In this document: positions 1 to 5,595 of the stretch, piece after piece
Layout: each line of letters opens with the position of its first letter
How positions within the stretch are numbered: the first letter of the stretch is position 1
Assembly: GCA_002292025.1 (NCBI GenBank)
Contig: DBBC01000035.1
Location: 1-5,595, forward strand
DNA: 5,595 bases
Source: Firmicutes bacterium UBA994
GTDB lineage: Bacteria; Bacillota; UBA994
Direction of reading: 5' to 3'
The notes under the pieces: model-generated
Told to the model about the DNA's origin: nothing
The model's input: the letters and a program-made list of their open reading frames with translations, nothing else
Databases searched by the model: none
Position numbers and translations under genes: made by a program

Positions 1-21
1 CACACCGCTGAAACATTCCGC
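1..21 (+). repeat. 21-bp direct repeat, copy A (window edge, within livH frame)
   Basis: These 21 bases are identical to 654-674 inside livM and are read in the same relative frame (HTAETFR in both). Identity stops abruptly at base 22 (t here, c at 675). The peptide fits the livM context but not LivH. I infer a chimeric read or an assembly junction at a short k-mer rather than a biological duplication. Confidence 0.85.
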
Positions 22-264
22 TTAGTGGGCAGCGTTTGGTCGGGCATGGGTATCGACAATCAGATACTGGCCTTCATAGTGGTAATACTTGGCGGCATGG
101 GTTCATTCTACGGGTCGGCGGTTGGCAGTATTATTATCGGACTCACCGGTGCGTTCACGGCGTGGTTTTTTCCTCCGCTTACGGCGTATTCCACTTTGCT
201 GATAATGGTTATAGTGTTGTCCCTCAAGCCTGAAGGCCTTTTTGGATTGGCGGTGAGAAAGTGA
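1..264 (+). CDS. livH: LivH-type branched-chain amino acid ABC transporter permease, C-terminal part only
   Basis: This is the last ~87 codons of an inner-membrane permease of the LIV (HAAT) ABC importer family; the 5' part lies outside the window. Visible are a hydrophobic segment followed by the conserved LGGMGSFYGSAVG turn (compare LGGIGSIPGAMIGG in E. coli LivH), another hydrophobic stretch, a last membrane helix (LLIMVIVLSL) and the family's typical ending KPEGLFG. With LivM it would form the membrane channel, energised by LivG/LivF ATPases that are probably encoded upstream. The stop overlaps the livM start in GTGA, so translation is likely coupled. Oddity: the first seven residues, HTAETFR, are polar and charged where LivH normally has a hydrophobic AGxAGVLAG-like helix, and their 21 bases duplicate part of livM exactly, so bases 1-21 are probably not true livH sequence. 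The family is secure; the true substrate may be something other than leucine, isoleucine or valine. Confidence 0.88.
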   Translation, partial: HTAETFRLVGSVWSGMGIDNQILAFIVVILGGMGSFYGSAVGSIIIGLTGAFTAWFFPPLTAYSTLLIMVIVLSLKPEGLFGLAVRK

Positions 265-1292
265 CATCCAAGCGATGGCTCCCTGTGTTGTATGCGGCTA
301 TATTCGCGCTGCTATTGGTGTTGCCCCACGCCACCGGAGTGATGACGCGTGAACTCATCGGCAGGATTTTCATTTTGGCAGTGTTTGGCATGAGCTACGA
401 CATTCTGCGTGGTTACACGGGGATTATAAACCTTGGGCACGCCGCGTTTTTTGGCGGGGGAACGTATGTAGCAGGCATTATCTTTACCCGGATGGGCACT
501 TCTGTGCCTGCGTTGCTTCTCGCCGTGGCGCTATCCCTGGCATTTGCGGCGGTGCTGGCGCTTGTTATGGGGCAGTTTGCCTTTCGCAATGACGGGTCAG
601 GCGGCGTGTTAGCCTGCGCCATGATTACACTTGCCTTTGGCGAAATAGTGCGCCACACCGCTGAAACATTCCGCCAGTTTACGCAAGGAGCAGACGGCCT
701 TACGTTTCCCATACCAGATATGTTCCGCGATCGCATCATGATGTACTACTGGGCGTTGTTGTTTCTCGTGGTGATGACCCTGCTGCTTAGGCAGTTCATC
801 AACTCACCCACAGGCCGTGTGCTGCAGGCCATCCGCGACAATGAACAACGCGCACGGTTCTTGGGATACGACGTCAGAAAGTATAAGCTGCTGGCCTTGG
901 TCACAGCTGCTTTGGCTGCTGCCTCAGCTGGTTTCATGTTTGCTTTGCTCACGCGTTTTGCTAATACCGACCTCTTGAGCGTGCAGAATACATTGAATGC
1001 TCTATTGTTTACAATCGTCGGCGGCACGGGCACTCTATATGGTGCTATTGTGGGCACCGCCTTTGTGCAGCTGGTGCAGAGTTATTTGCTGGAGTTGCGC
1101 GGCGTGCACGAAATCTTTGCGCGTTGGCAGATTTTCTTTGGCGCTATCTACGTTTTGGTAGTGCTATATATGCCGCTAGGGATGGTGGGAGCATTTCTGC
1201 GCTTGCAGGGACGCCTGTCACACTGGCGTACACAACGAGCTGTGGCTGCGAACCGTACGCCTGGGGGTAATAACACACAGGGTGGTGACTAG
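261..1292 (+). CDS. livM: LivM-type branched-chain amino acid ABC transporter permease
   Basis: This is a complete 343-residue inner-membrane permease, the partner of LivH in a LIV-type ABC importer. About eight to ten hydrophobic helices are visible, for example near residues 7-26, 32-49, 82-106, 114-130, 161-178, 210-230 and 285-310. Family signatures are GYTGIINLGHAAFFGGGTY (51-69), ITLAFGEIVR (122-131), GADGL (143-147), the cytoplasmic ATPase-contact loop SPTGRVLQAIRDNEQRA (182-198) with the following LGYDVRKYKL, and VGGTGTLYGAIVG near 254. The GTG start is chosen because it lies 4 bases after GGCGGTGA (249-256) and makes the 4-bp overlap with livH. A basic, polar tail of about 30 residues follows the last helix. 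The KAS III-like gene begins 2 bp after the stop. Substrate specificity normally comes from a periplasmic or lipoprotein binding protein not present here; this family also carries amides, urea and aromatic or other carboxylates. Confidence 0.93.
   Translation: MTSKRWLPVLYAAIFALLLVLPHATGVMTRELIGRIFILAVFGMSYDILRGYTGIINLGHAAFFGGGTYVAGIIFTRMGTSVPALLLAVALSLAFAAVLALVMGQFAFRNDGSGGVLACAMITLAFGEIVRHTAETFRQFTQGADGLTFPIPDMFRDRIMMYYWALLFLVVMTLLLRQFINSPTGRVLQAIRDNEQRARFLGYDVRKYKLLALVTAALAAASAGFMFALLTRFANTDLLSVQNTLNALLFTIVGGTGTLYGAIVGTAFVQLVQSYLLELRGVHEIFARWQIFFGAIYVLVVLYMPLGMVGAFLRLQGRLSHWRTQRAVAANRTPGGNNTQGGD
654..674 (+). repeat. 21-bp direct repeat, copy B (native site in livM)
   Basis: This is the second copy of the 21-bp identity with the window start. 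Here it encodes residues 132-138 of LivM, directly after LAFGEIVR and before the QFTQGADGL segment, where LivM proteins usually have a polar loop. It is therefore the likely original copy. Confidence 0.85.
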
Positions 1293-1294
1293 AC

Positions 1295-2341
1295 ATGAAA
1301 ACAAGTAGCCGTGTCTCTGTCGGTATTGCCGGTATTGGTGTTTACGTGCCGCAAGCTACAGAGAGCAGCCATGACATAGCGCAAAAAACCGGCATTCCCG
1401 CCGATGTGGTGGCAGAGAAACTAGGGTTAAGGCAAAAGCATATAGCCAGACCCGACGAACACGTGTCTGATATGGCGTTGGCTGCCGCTAAAGTAGCACT
1501 GGCAGGGTTTGACCCGGCAGCACTCGATGCGGTCGTGTATTTTGGTAGCTCACACAAAGACTATCCCGTATGGTCGGTTGCCTCTAAACTGCAGTATGAG
1601 CTTGGAGCCCACCAAGCCTTTGCCACTGAGATTATGTCGCTGTGTGCAGGGTTTACGGTGGCACTGCGTATGGTCAAAGGGATGATGCTGCAAGAGGAGC
1701 ACATGAATCATGTATTGCTGGCCGTTGGCACGAAGGAGTCATCGCTGCTCGACTACGCAAATCCTAGGTTGCGGTTTATGTATAATTTTGGTGATGGCGG
1801 CGCGGCAGTTCTTTTGCGTAAGGGGTGGCACGAGAATGAGGTGCTAGAGTCGCACCACATCACGGCCGGGTTTTTCCACAAGCATGTCAAAGTGCTGGAG
1901 GGAGGCTCGGTTAACCCGATAGGAGGGCAAGGTTTCCCGCCTCAGGCCGGACTGCTGGAAGTCATTGACCCCGAAGAAATGAAAGAGCATCTGGACCCCA
2001 TCTCATTTGCGAACTTTGTAACTGTAGTGGAGCGCGCCCTAGAAAAAAGCGGCAAGACGCTAAGCGACCTTAACTTTTTGGCGCCGGTCCATTTTAAGCG
2101 TTCTATGCATAAGCAAATCCTAGACGCTTTTGGGCTTAGCGAGAAGAACAGCTATTACTTAGAAGACTATGGCCACGTACAAGCCGCCGACCAGATTATT
2201 GCGCTCTGGGAGGCATCGCAGCGCGGTCTATTAAAGGATGGTGACATCGTAGCTTTGATGGCAGCGGGGACGGGGTACACATGGGGCGCGACCATTCTCC
2301 GGTGGGGGAGGCTGAGGGCTGCTCTTCGCAGTAGCAGGTAG
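1295..2341 (+). CDS. KAS III / thiolase-fold 3-oxoacyl-ACP synthase-like enzyme with an atypical active site
   Basis: This 348-residue cytoplasmic protein has the FabH / HMG-CoA synthase fold. The N-terminal half has GIAGIGVYVP (10-19), EKLGLRQKHIA (41-51), and the nucleophile Cys117 in EIMSLCAGF, where the acyl chain would be bound as a thioester. FGDGGAAVLL (165-174) is the usual mid-protein motif. The C-terminal half has LAPVHFKRSMH (262-272), with His266 the probable catalytic histidine, then LEDYGHVQAADQ (289-300), and it closes with AAGTGYTWGATILRWG. In E. coli FabH the triad is Cys112-His244-Asn274; here the Asn of the YGN motif is His294. The fold suggests Claisen condensation or the reverse on acyl-CoA or acyl-ACP. 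Its place between a transporter and a CoA-transferase argues against housekeeping FabH and for a pathway-specific acyl-CoA enzyme. The start follows GGTGGTGA (1281-1288) by 6 bases. The basic tail RLRAALRSSR after RWG is unusual. Exact reaction unknown. Confidence 0.85.
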   Translation: MKTSSRVSVGIAGIGVYVPQATESSHDIAQKTGIPADVVAEKLGLRQKHIARPDEHVSDMALAAAKVALAGFDPAALDAVVYFGSSHKDYPVWSVASKLQYELGAHQAFATEIMSLCAGFTVALRMVKGMMLQEEHMNHVLLAVGTKESSLLDYANPRLRFMYNFGDGGAAVLLRKGWHENEVLESHHITAGFFHKHVKVLEGGSVNPIGGQGFPPQAGLLEVIDPEEMKEHLDPISFANFVTVVERALEKSGKTLSDLNFLAPVHFKRSMHKQILDAFGLSEKNSYYLEDYGHVQAADQIIALWEASQRGLLKDGDIVALMAAGTGYTWGATILRWGRLRAALRSSR

Positions 2342-2346
2342 TGCTT

Positions 2347-2378
2347 GCCCGCTGACGAACACTAGTCATGAAGCGGGC
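2347..2378. promoter_or_regulatory. Inverted repeat GCCCGCT/AGCGGGC between the KAS III-like gene and tetR
   Basis: A perfect 7-bp inverted repeat (2347-2353 with 2372-2378) encloses 18 bases. Inside it GAC (2354-2356) can also pair with GTC (2365-2367), leaving a 4-base bulge. No run of T follows, so it is a poor intrinsic terminator. It could be a TetR-family operator, an mRNA hairpin that separates expression of the two halves of the operon, or chance. The pairing is seen directly; the function is inference. Confidence 0.4.
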
Positions 2379-2395
2379 CATTAGGCTAGATGGCC
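2376..2395. promoter_or_regulatory. Second inverted repeat GGCCAT/ATGGCC overlapping the first, upstream of tetR
   Basis: A perfect 6-bp inverted repeat (2376-2381 with 2390-2395) surrounds the 8-base loop TAGGCTAG. It shares bases 2376-2378 with the preceding repeat, so in RNA the two hairpins would exclude each other. It ends 27 bases before the TTG start of tetR, where an autoregulatory operator or a translational control element could sit. I could not pick out a good -35/-10 pair in this gap. Confidence 0.35.
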
Positions 2396-2422
2396 GTGCA
2401 GTTGCAGAAAGAGTGATAAACA

Positions 2423-3046
2423 TTGAACGATAGCTTAGGGTATCCGGAGCGCAACGCTGGGGTGCAGTTGCCTAAGACCGCACGTGGGCAGGCGACATTT
2501 GACAAGTTATTGAAGGCAGCGGAAAAAGTAATTGGCGAAAGCGGGTATCATGACACGTCGATATCCGCGATCACGCAAGCGGCTGGGGTAGGTATGGGTA
2601 CGTTTTACCTTTACTTTCGTACCAAGAAAGACATTTTCCGTGAGCTTATCTACTATATACACCACGACGTACGCAAGTTTATTCAGATTGCCGTGGGCGA
2701 CATCACCGACCGCAAAGTCGCAGAAATAGAAGGCATACAAGCTTTTTACCGTTATTGCCTGCTGCACCCGCATTTGTATGCTATTATCCGCGAGGCTGAG
2801 TTTGTGGACTACGAAATCTTTCGCTGGCATTACAGTAACTTTGCTAAAGGGTATGCGGGGCACTTGCGGACAGCGATGGGTAAAGGCCAAGTGAAACAGC
2901 TCGACCCCGAGATGCTAGCCTACTGCTTAATTGGCGTCAGCGTTTTTACCGGCATGCGGTGGCCTGCGTGGGAAGGGAAGCTGCCGAATGAAAAAGAGAT
3001 CGACACCTTGCGAGAGTTTATCCTGAGCGGAATCGCGCCCGCATAA
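2423..3046 (+). CDS. TetR/AcrR-family transcriptional regulator
   Basis: This 207-residue cytoplasmic repressor-type protein has an N-terminal helix-turn-helix DNA-binding domain, residues about 21-70. It shows the family pattern: LLKAAEKVIGESGYHDTSI (29-47), then AITQAAGVGMGTFYLYFRTK (49-68) with the recognition helix around GVGMGTFYLYF, then KDIFRELI. The remaining ~130 residues are a helical ligand-binding and dimerisation domain with HPHLYAIIREAEFVDYEIFRWHY near the middle, a pattern I associate with TetR proteins of acyl-CoA or aromatic-acid metabolism; that link is from memory and weak. The start is TTG: an in-frame stop at 2417-2419 excludes anything earlier, and AAAGAGTGA (2408-2416) is a fair ribosome site. 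GTG at 2462, with GGAG at 2446-2449, is a less likely alternative and would keep the DNA-binding domain. It lies inside the operon, so it probably controls the operon and itself, with a pathway intermediate as ligand. Confidence 0.9.
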   Translation: MNDSLGYPERNAGVQLPKTARGQATFDKLLKAAEKVIGESGYHDTSISAITQAAGVGMGTFYLYFRTKKDIFRELIYYIHHDVRKFIQIAVGDITDRKVAEIEGIQAFYRYCLLHPHLYAIIREAEFVDYEIFRWHYSNFAKGYAGHLRTAMGKGQVKQLDPEMLAYCLIGVSVFTGMRWPAWEGKLPNEKEIDTLREFILSGIAPA

Positions 3047-3065
3047 ACCACCCGCCACACGACTT

Positions 3066-3074
3066 TGGGAGGTG
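3066..3074 (+). promoter_or_regulatory. Ribosome binding site that fixes the hydrolase start
   Basis: TGGGAGGTG is a strong Shine-Dalgarno match 9 bases before ATG 3084. A longer reading from GTG 3072 would place the start codon inside this site, so ATG 3084 is the better start. Confidence 0.8.
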
Positions 3075-3083
3075 TATCTCAAG

Positions 3084-3977
3084 ATGAAGAACTATCCGGT
3101 TAAGTCAGTACTATTGCCAAACGGCGAAACAATCGCTTACCGCGAGGCAGGGGAGGGGGAAAAGGCCCTCGTGCTGTTGCATGGCAACATGAGCTCGAGT
3201 CTGTTTTTTGACACTCTGATGGAGACGATGGAAGCAGACTATAGGCTGATAGCTTTCGATATGCGTGGGTTTGGGGACTCAAGCTACAACAAGCCCATTG
3301 ATGCGCTGCTGTGTTTCGCCGACGACACTGCGCAGGCGGCAGAAGCATTAGGGCTGCGGCGCTTTTCCGTGCTTGGCTGGTCAACCGGCGGCGGGGTGGC
3401 GTTAGAGCTAGCAGCCAGCAGGCCAGACTTAGTGGAAAAAGTCGTTTTAGTTAACTCTGTCAGTCTAGCCGGTTATCCGATGTTTAAGAAAGACGCCAGC
3501 GGCCAGCCGATGCTTACCGAACGCATCACGACGCGAGAAGAAGTAGCGGAAGACCCGGTACAGGTCCTGCCTATCTTGCACGCCTATGCGACCGGCAACA
3601 GGGAGCTCCTGCGCTCAGTCTGGAACGCCCTTATTTATCACGACGCGCAGCCTAGGCCCGAGCGGTACGAGCGATATCTCGAGGACATGCTAAAACAACG
3701 CAATCTAGTGGATGTGGACTACGCGCTGATTATCTTTAACATGACTTCTACACATAACGGGGTGGCGGAGGGAACGGGGAGGCAAAAACTAGTCCAAGCA
3801 CCGGTGCTGGTGGTGCAGGGAGCAAACGACCGTGTTGTGCCGCCCACATGGGCCAAGGAGACTGCCGCGGCACTTGGCAGCAAAGCCACCCTAATTATGA
3901 TGCAGAATGCCGGGCACTCTCCCTTCACAGACAGCCTAAAGGAGTTAGCAGGGCTGCTCGCGGACTACTTGCGCTGA
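3084..3977 (+). CDS. Alpha/beta-fold hydrolase (complete)
   Basis: This 297-residue cytoplasmic hydrolase has all the parts of the family: the oxyanion-hole motif LLHGNMSSS (31-39), the strand-turn AFDMRGFGDSS (57-67), the nucleophile elbow GWSTGG with Ser100, the acid Asp249 in VVQGANDRVVP, and the base His278 in NAGHSPF. Residues ~130-225 form a cap domain, which sets the substrate. There is no signal peptide. The family covers esterases, lactonases, thioesterases, haloperoxidase-like enzymes and C-C bond hydrolases of the MhpC type; the sequence alone does not choose among them. The gene follows tetR by 37 bp and precedes the CoA-transferase by 18 bp, so it probably acts on an ester, thioester or diketone intermediate of the same pathway. 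The ATG start is set by the ribosome site at 3066-3074. Confidence 0.88.
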   Translation: MKNYPVKSVLLPNGETIAYREAGEGEKALVLLHGNMSSSLFFDTLMETMEADYRLIAFDMRGFGDSSYNKPIDALLCFADDTAQAAEALGLRRFSVLGWSTGGGVALELAASRPDLVEKVVLVNSVSLAGYPMFKKDASGQPMLTERITTREEVAEDPVQVLPILHAYATGNRELLRSVWNALIYHDAQPRPERYERYLEDMLKQRNLVDVDYALIIFNMTSTHNGVAEGTGRQKLVQAPVLVVQGANDRVVPPTWAKETAAALGSKATLIMMQNAGHSPFTDSLKELAGLLADYLR

Positions 3978-3995
3978 TAAAGGGGAGCTTAGATT

Positions 3996-5315
3996 ATGAG
4001 CTTATACAGAGATAAACTTATTAGCGTCGAAGAAGCATTGTCTAAAGTACAGTCAGGACATACCATCGTCGTCGGGCTAGCGGCTGCCGAGCCACGTGAT
4101 TTCCTTGGCGCATTGCACAGCATTGCTCACCGCCTCAAGGATGTTACAGTTACGACTTGCCTGCCGATGCTAGATGCGCCTTATTTTGCAGACATACGCT
4201 ATAAATCATCGTTTACCATGGCGGGATGGTTTTACACCGCAGCCATGCGTCAAGCTCACAAGAACGGCAATATCACATTTATTCCTAACCATTTACATTT
4301 AGCGGCAAGGAAACGCCTAGCCCATGTCCGCCCCAACATCTACATAGGCAACGCTTCGCTGCCTGACAAGCACGGCTATGTCTCACTCGGCGTGAGTAAC
4401 GTGTATGAGAAGCGCATGCTAGAGGCCGCAGAGTTAGTAATGCTTGAGATCAACCCCAACGTGCCGCGCACGCATGGCGACCTAGAAGTGCATATGCGCG
4501 ATATAGATTATCTGCTGCAGACGGATTACCCCTTGCCCGAAATACCAGACGCACCACCTAATGACAAAGACCTTGCCATAGGCCGCCTGATTGCCAGCCA
4601 CATAGAGGATGGCGACTGCATCCAGCTCGGGATTGGCGGCATCCCTAATGCGGTGGCGGCGTCCCTAGGGGAGAAGCGGAACTTAAGCATACACACCGAG
4701 ATGTTTACCACCGGCATGATGAAGCTCATGCAACAGGGCGTAGTCACCAATGACAAGAAAACATTGCACCGCGGCAAGGCGGTCTGTTGCTTCGCCTTAG
4801 GTACGCGCGAGTTGTATGAGTTTATCGATGACAACCCCGCCGTGTGGGTGCTTGATGGCGCTTACGTCAACGACCCAGCGGTCATCGGCCAAAACGACAA
4901 CCAAGTTTCTATCAACACTACCCTTGAGGTGGACTTAACGGGGCAATGCTGCTCCGAGTCGATTGGTCCACTGCAGTACAGCGGCACAGGCGGGCAGACC
5001 GACACCGCAGTCGGCGCACAGCGTGCCAAGAACGGACGTTCGTTTATTGCCTTGTATTCAACTGCATTCGTGACTAACCCCCTCACTAAGGTGAAAGAGG
5101 AGATTAGCAAGATAGTCTCCATGCTGAAACCAGGGGCGATAGTTTCTCTGTCGCGCAATGACGTTGACTTCGTCGTGACCGAATACGGGGTAGTAGCATT
5201 ACGCGGCACGACGGTACGCGAGCGAGCACGACGGCTTATCGAGATTGCTCACCCTAAATTCCGCGCGCAGTTGCGGCAAGAGGCAGCAGCGCTGGGCTTC
5301 TTAGCGGAGGAATAG
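3996..5315 (+). CDS. Acetyl-CoA hydrolase/transferase family protein (4-hydroxybutyrate or butyrate CoA-transferase type)
   Basis: This 439-residue cytoplasmic enzyme is expected to move CoA between a carboxylate and acetyl-CoA or another acyl-CoA through a glutamyl-CoA intermediate. Its length matches Clostridium 4-hydroxybutyrate CoA-transferase (AbfT, ~438 residues). The N-terminal domain carries NIYIGNASLPDKHGYVSLGVS (114-134) and MLEINPNVPRTHGD (149-162). The C-terminal domain has the CoA-loop LGIGGIPNAV (211-220), the catalytic Glu235 in IHTEMFTTG (Glu238 in AbfT by motif), the VLDGAYVNDP stretch (285-294), and the SGTGGQTD motif (329-336). No part is missing. ATG 3996 follows AAAGGGGAG (3979-3987) by 8 bases. 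CoA-transferases of this kind save ATP, which suits fermenting anaerobes. The acid partner is unknown; the importer at the start of the operon suggests it is taken up from outside. An acyl-CoA hydrolase activity cannot be excluded. Confidence 0.9.
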   Translation: MSLYRDKLISVEEALSKVQSGHTIVVGLAAAEPRDFLGALHSIAHRLKDVTVTTCLPMLDAPYFADIRYKSSFTMAGWFYTAAMRQAHKNGNITFIPNHLHLAARKRLAHVRPNIYIGNASLPDKHGYVSLGVSNVYEKRMLEAAELVMLEINPNVPRTHGDLEVHMRDIDYLLQTDYPLPEIPDAPPNDKDLAIGRLIASHIEDGDCIQLGIGGIPNAVAASLGEKRNLSIHTEMFTTGMMKLMQQGVVTNDKKTLHRGKAVCCFALGTRELYEFIDDNPAVWVLDGAYVNDPAVIGQNDNQVSINTTLEVDLTGQCCSESIGPLQYSGTGGQTDTAVGAQRAKNGRSFIALYSTAFVTNPLTKVKEEISKIVSMLKPGAIVSLSRNDVDFVVTEYGVVALRGTTVRERARRLIEIAHPKFRAQLRQEAAALGFLAEE

Positions 5316-5317
5316 GC

Positions 5318-5595
5318 ATGCAGTTTACTTTTCAAGGCAAGCAAGTGTACTTTGAGGTGCATGGACAAGGGGAGCCATTGCTTGTCCTGAACGGCATTTT
5401 TATGAGCTGTGCGAGCTGGACTCCATTCGTGACTACACTTGGCCGCCAACATCAGGTGATACTGGTAGATTTGCTGGATCAAGGACGCACGGACCGAATG
5501 GAGGATGAATACGGGCAAGCATTGCAGGCTGAAGTGGTGTGCGCTTTGCTCAAGCATCTTCGCATCGAGTCTTGCAACGTGCTGGGCATCTCTTA
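5318..5595 (+). CDS. Second alpha/beta-fold hydrolase, N-terminal part (runs off the window)
   Basis: The first 92 codons of another hydrolase are present, open to the window end. ATG 5318 lies 7 bases after GGAGG (5306-5310) and 2 bp after the CoA-transferase stop, so translation is likely coupled. The N-terminus shows the short beta strands typical of the fold (FTFQGKQVYFEVHGQGEPLL). The oxyanion motif is LNGIFMS (24-30), with Asn25 where most relatives, including the first hydrolase here, have His. The post-strand turn is DLLDQGRTD (51-59), and the nucleophile elbow begins as VLGIS with Ser92, the last complete codon. The two hydrolases differ clearly in sequence and are not a recent duplication. 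The NG/DQGR pattern recalls a Firmicute hydrolase subfamily whose function I do not know. The acid and histidine residues are outside the window. Confidence 0.85.
   Translation, partial: MQFTFQGKQVYFEVHGQGEPLLVLNGIFMSCASWTPFVTTLGRQHQVILVDLLDQGRTDRMEDEYGQALQAEVVCALLKHLRIESCNVLGIS

Noticed and set aside
36..233. Second + strand open frame within the livH fragment
   Set aside because: It overlaps the livH frame, which has clear family motifs; the alternative peptide is rich in H, W and Y and resembles nothing.
413..1057. Two minus-strand open frames of about 100 codons opposite livM
   Set aside because: They mirror the codon pattern of livM, have no ribosome site or recognisable domain, and lie wholly within a well-supported gene.
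1295..2341. Housekeeping FabH of fatty acid synthesis
   Set aside because: The YGN motif is changed to YGH, and the neighbours are a transporter, a TetR regulator and a CoA-transferase rather than fabD, fabG, acpP or plsX.
2347..2395. Intrinsic terminator after the KAS III-like gene
   Set aside because: Stems of 6-7 bp exist but no run of T follows either of them, so termination is not supported.
3072..3083. Upstream GTG start giving the first hydrolase four extra residues
   Set aside because: The GTG lies inside the Shine-Dalgarno sequence GGGAGGTG that correctly positions ATG 3084.
4526..5557. Minus-strand open frames opposite the CoA-transferase and the second hydrolase
   Set aside because: Shadow frames of strongly supported genes; no start signals and no family resemblance.
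1..5595. CRISPR array, tRNA, insertion sequence or phage elements
   Set aside because: No regularly spaced repeats, no cloverleaf-like sequence, no transposase or terminal repeats; almost all of the window is coding for metabolic genes.

Overview
The window is a densely packed, one-directional stretch of bacterial chromosome, every gene on the + strand. Shine-Dalgarno sites close to GGAGGTGA, use of GTG and TTG starts, and a base composition a little above 50% G+C (judged by eye) suggest a Firmicute, probably a clostridium-like anaerobe. The family mix also fits: a LIV-type transporter, a KAS III-like enzyme of the kind I associate with Firmicutes, and an AbfT/butyryl-CoA-transferase-type CoA-transferase. 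The organism is an inference; no marker gene is present.

Layout. Positions 1-264 hold the 3' end of a LivH-type permease gene. It overlaps by 4 bp the complete livM-type permease gene (261-1292). Two bases later comes a 348-residue KAS III / thiolase-fold enzyme (1295-2341). An 81-bp gap with two overlapping inverted repeats leads to a TetR-family regulator with a TTG start (2423-3046). Then follow an alpha/beta hydrolase (3084-3977), an acetyl-CoA hydrolase / 4-hydroxybutyrate CoA-transferase-type enzyme (3996-5315) and, 2 bp on, the first 92 codons of a second, different alpha/beta hydrolase that runs off the end (5318-5595). There is no RNA gene, insertion sequence or CRISPR array, and no convincing intrinsic terminator.

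How the genes may work together. The spacings (-4, 2, 81, 37, 18 and 2 bp) indicate one operon, perhaps with a control point before the regulator. A LIV-type ABC importer would bring in a small carboxylate or amino acid. The CoA-transferase could make or recycle its CoA thioester, the KAS III-fold enzyme could make or break a carbon-carbon bond on an acyl thioester, and the hydrolases could cleave an ester, thioester, lactone or C-C bond. The TetR protein is the obvious local sensor. The substrate cannot be read from the sequence.

Two points deserve most attention. First, the KAS III-like protein appears to have Cys-His-His rather than Cys-His-Asn at its active site. Second, the first 21 bases of the window are an exact in-frame copy of an internal segment of livM and do not fit LivH, which points to a chimeric or misassembled edge.
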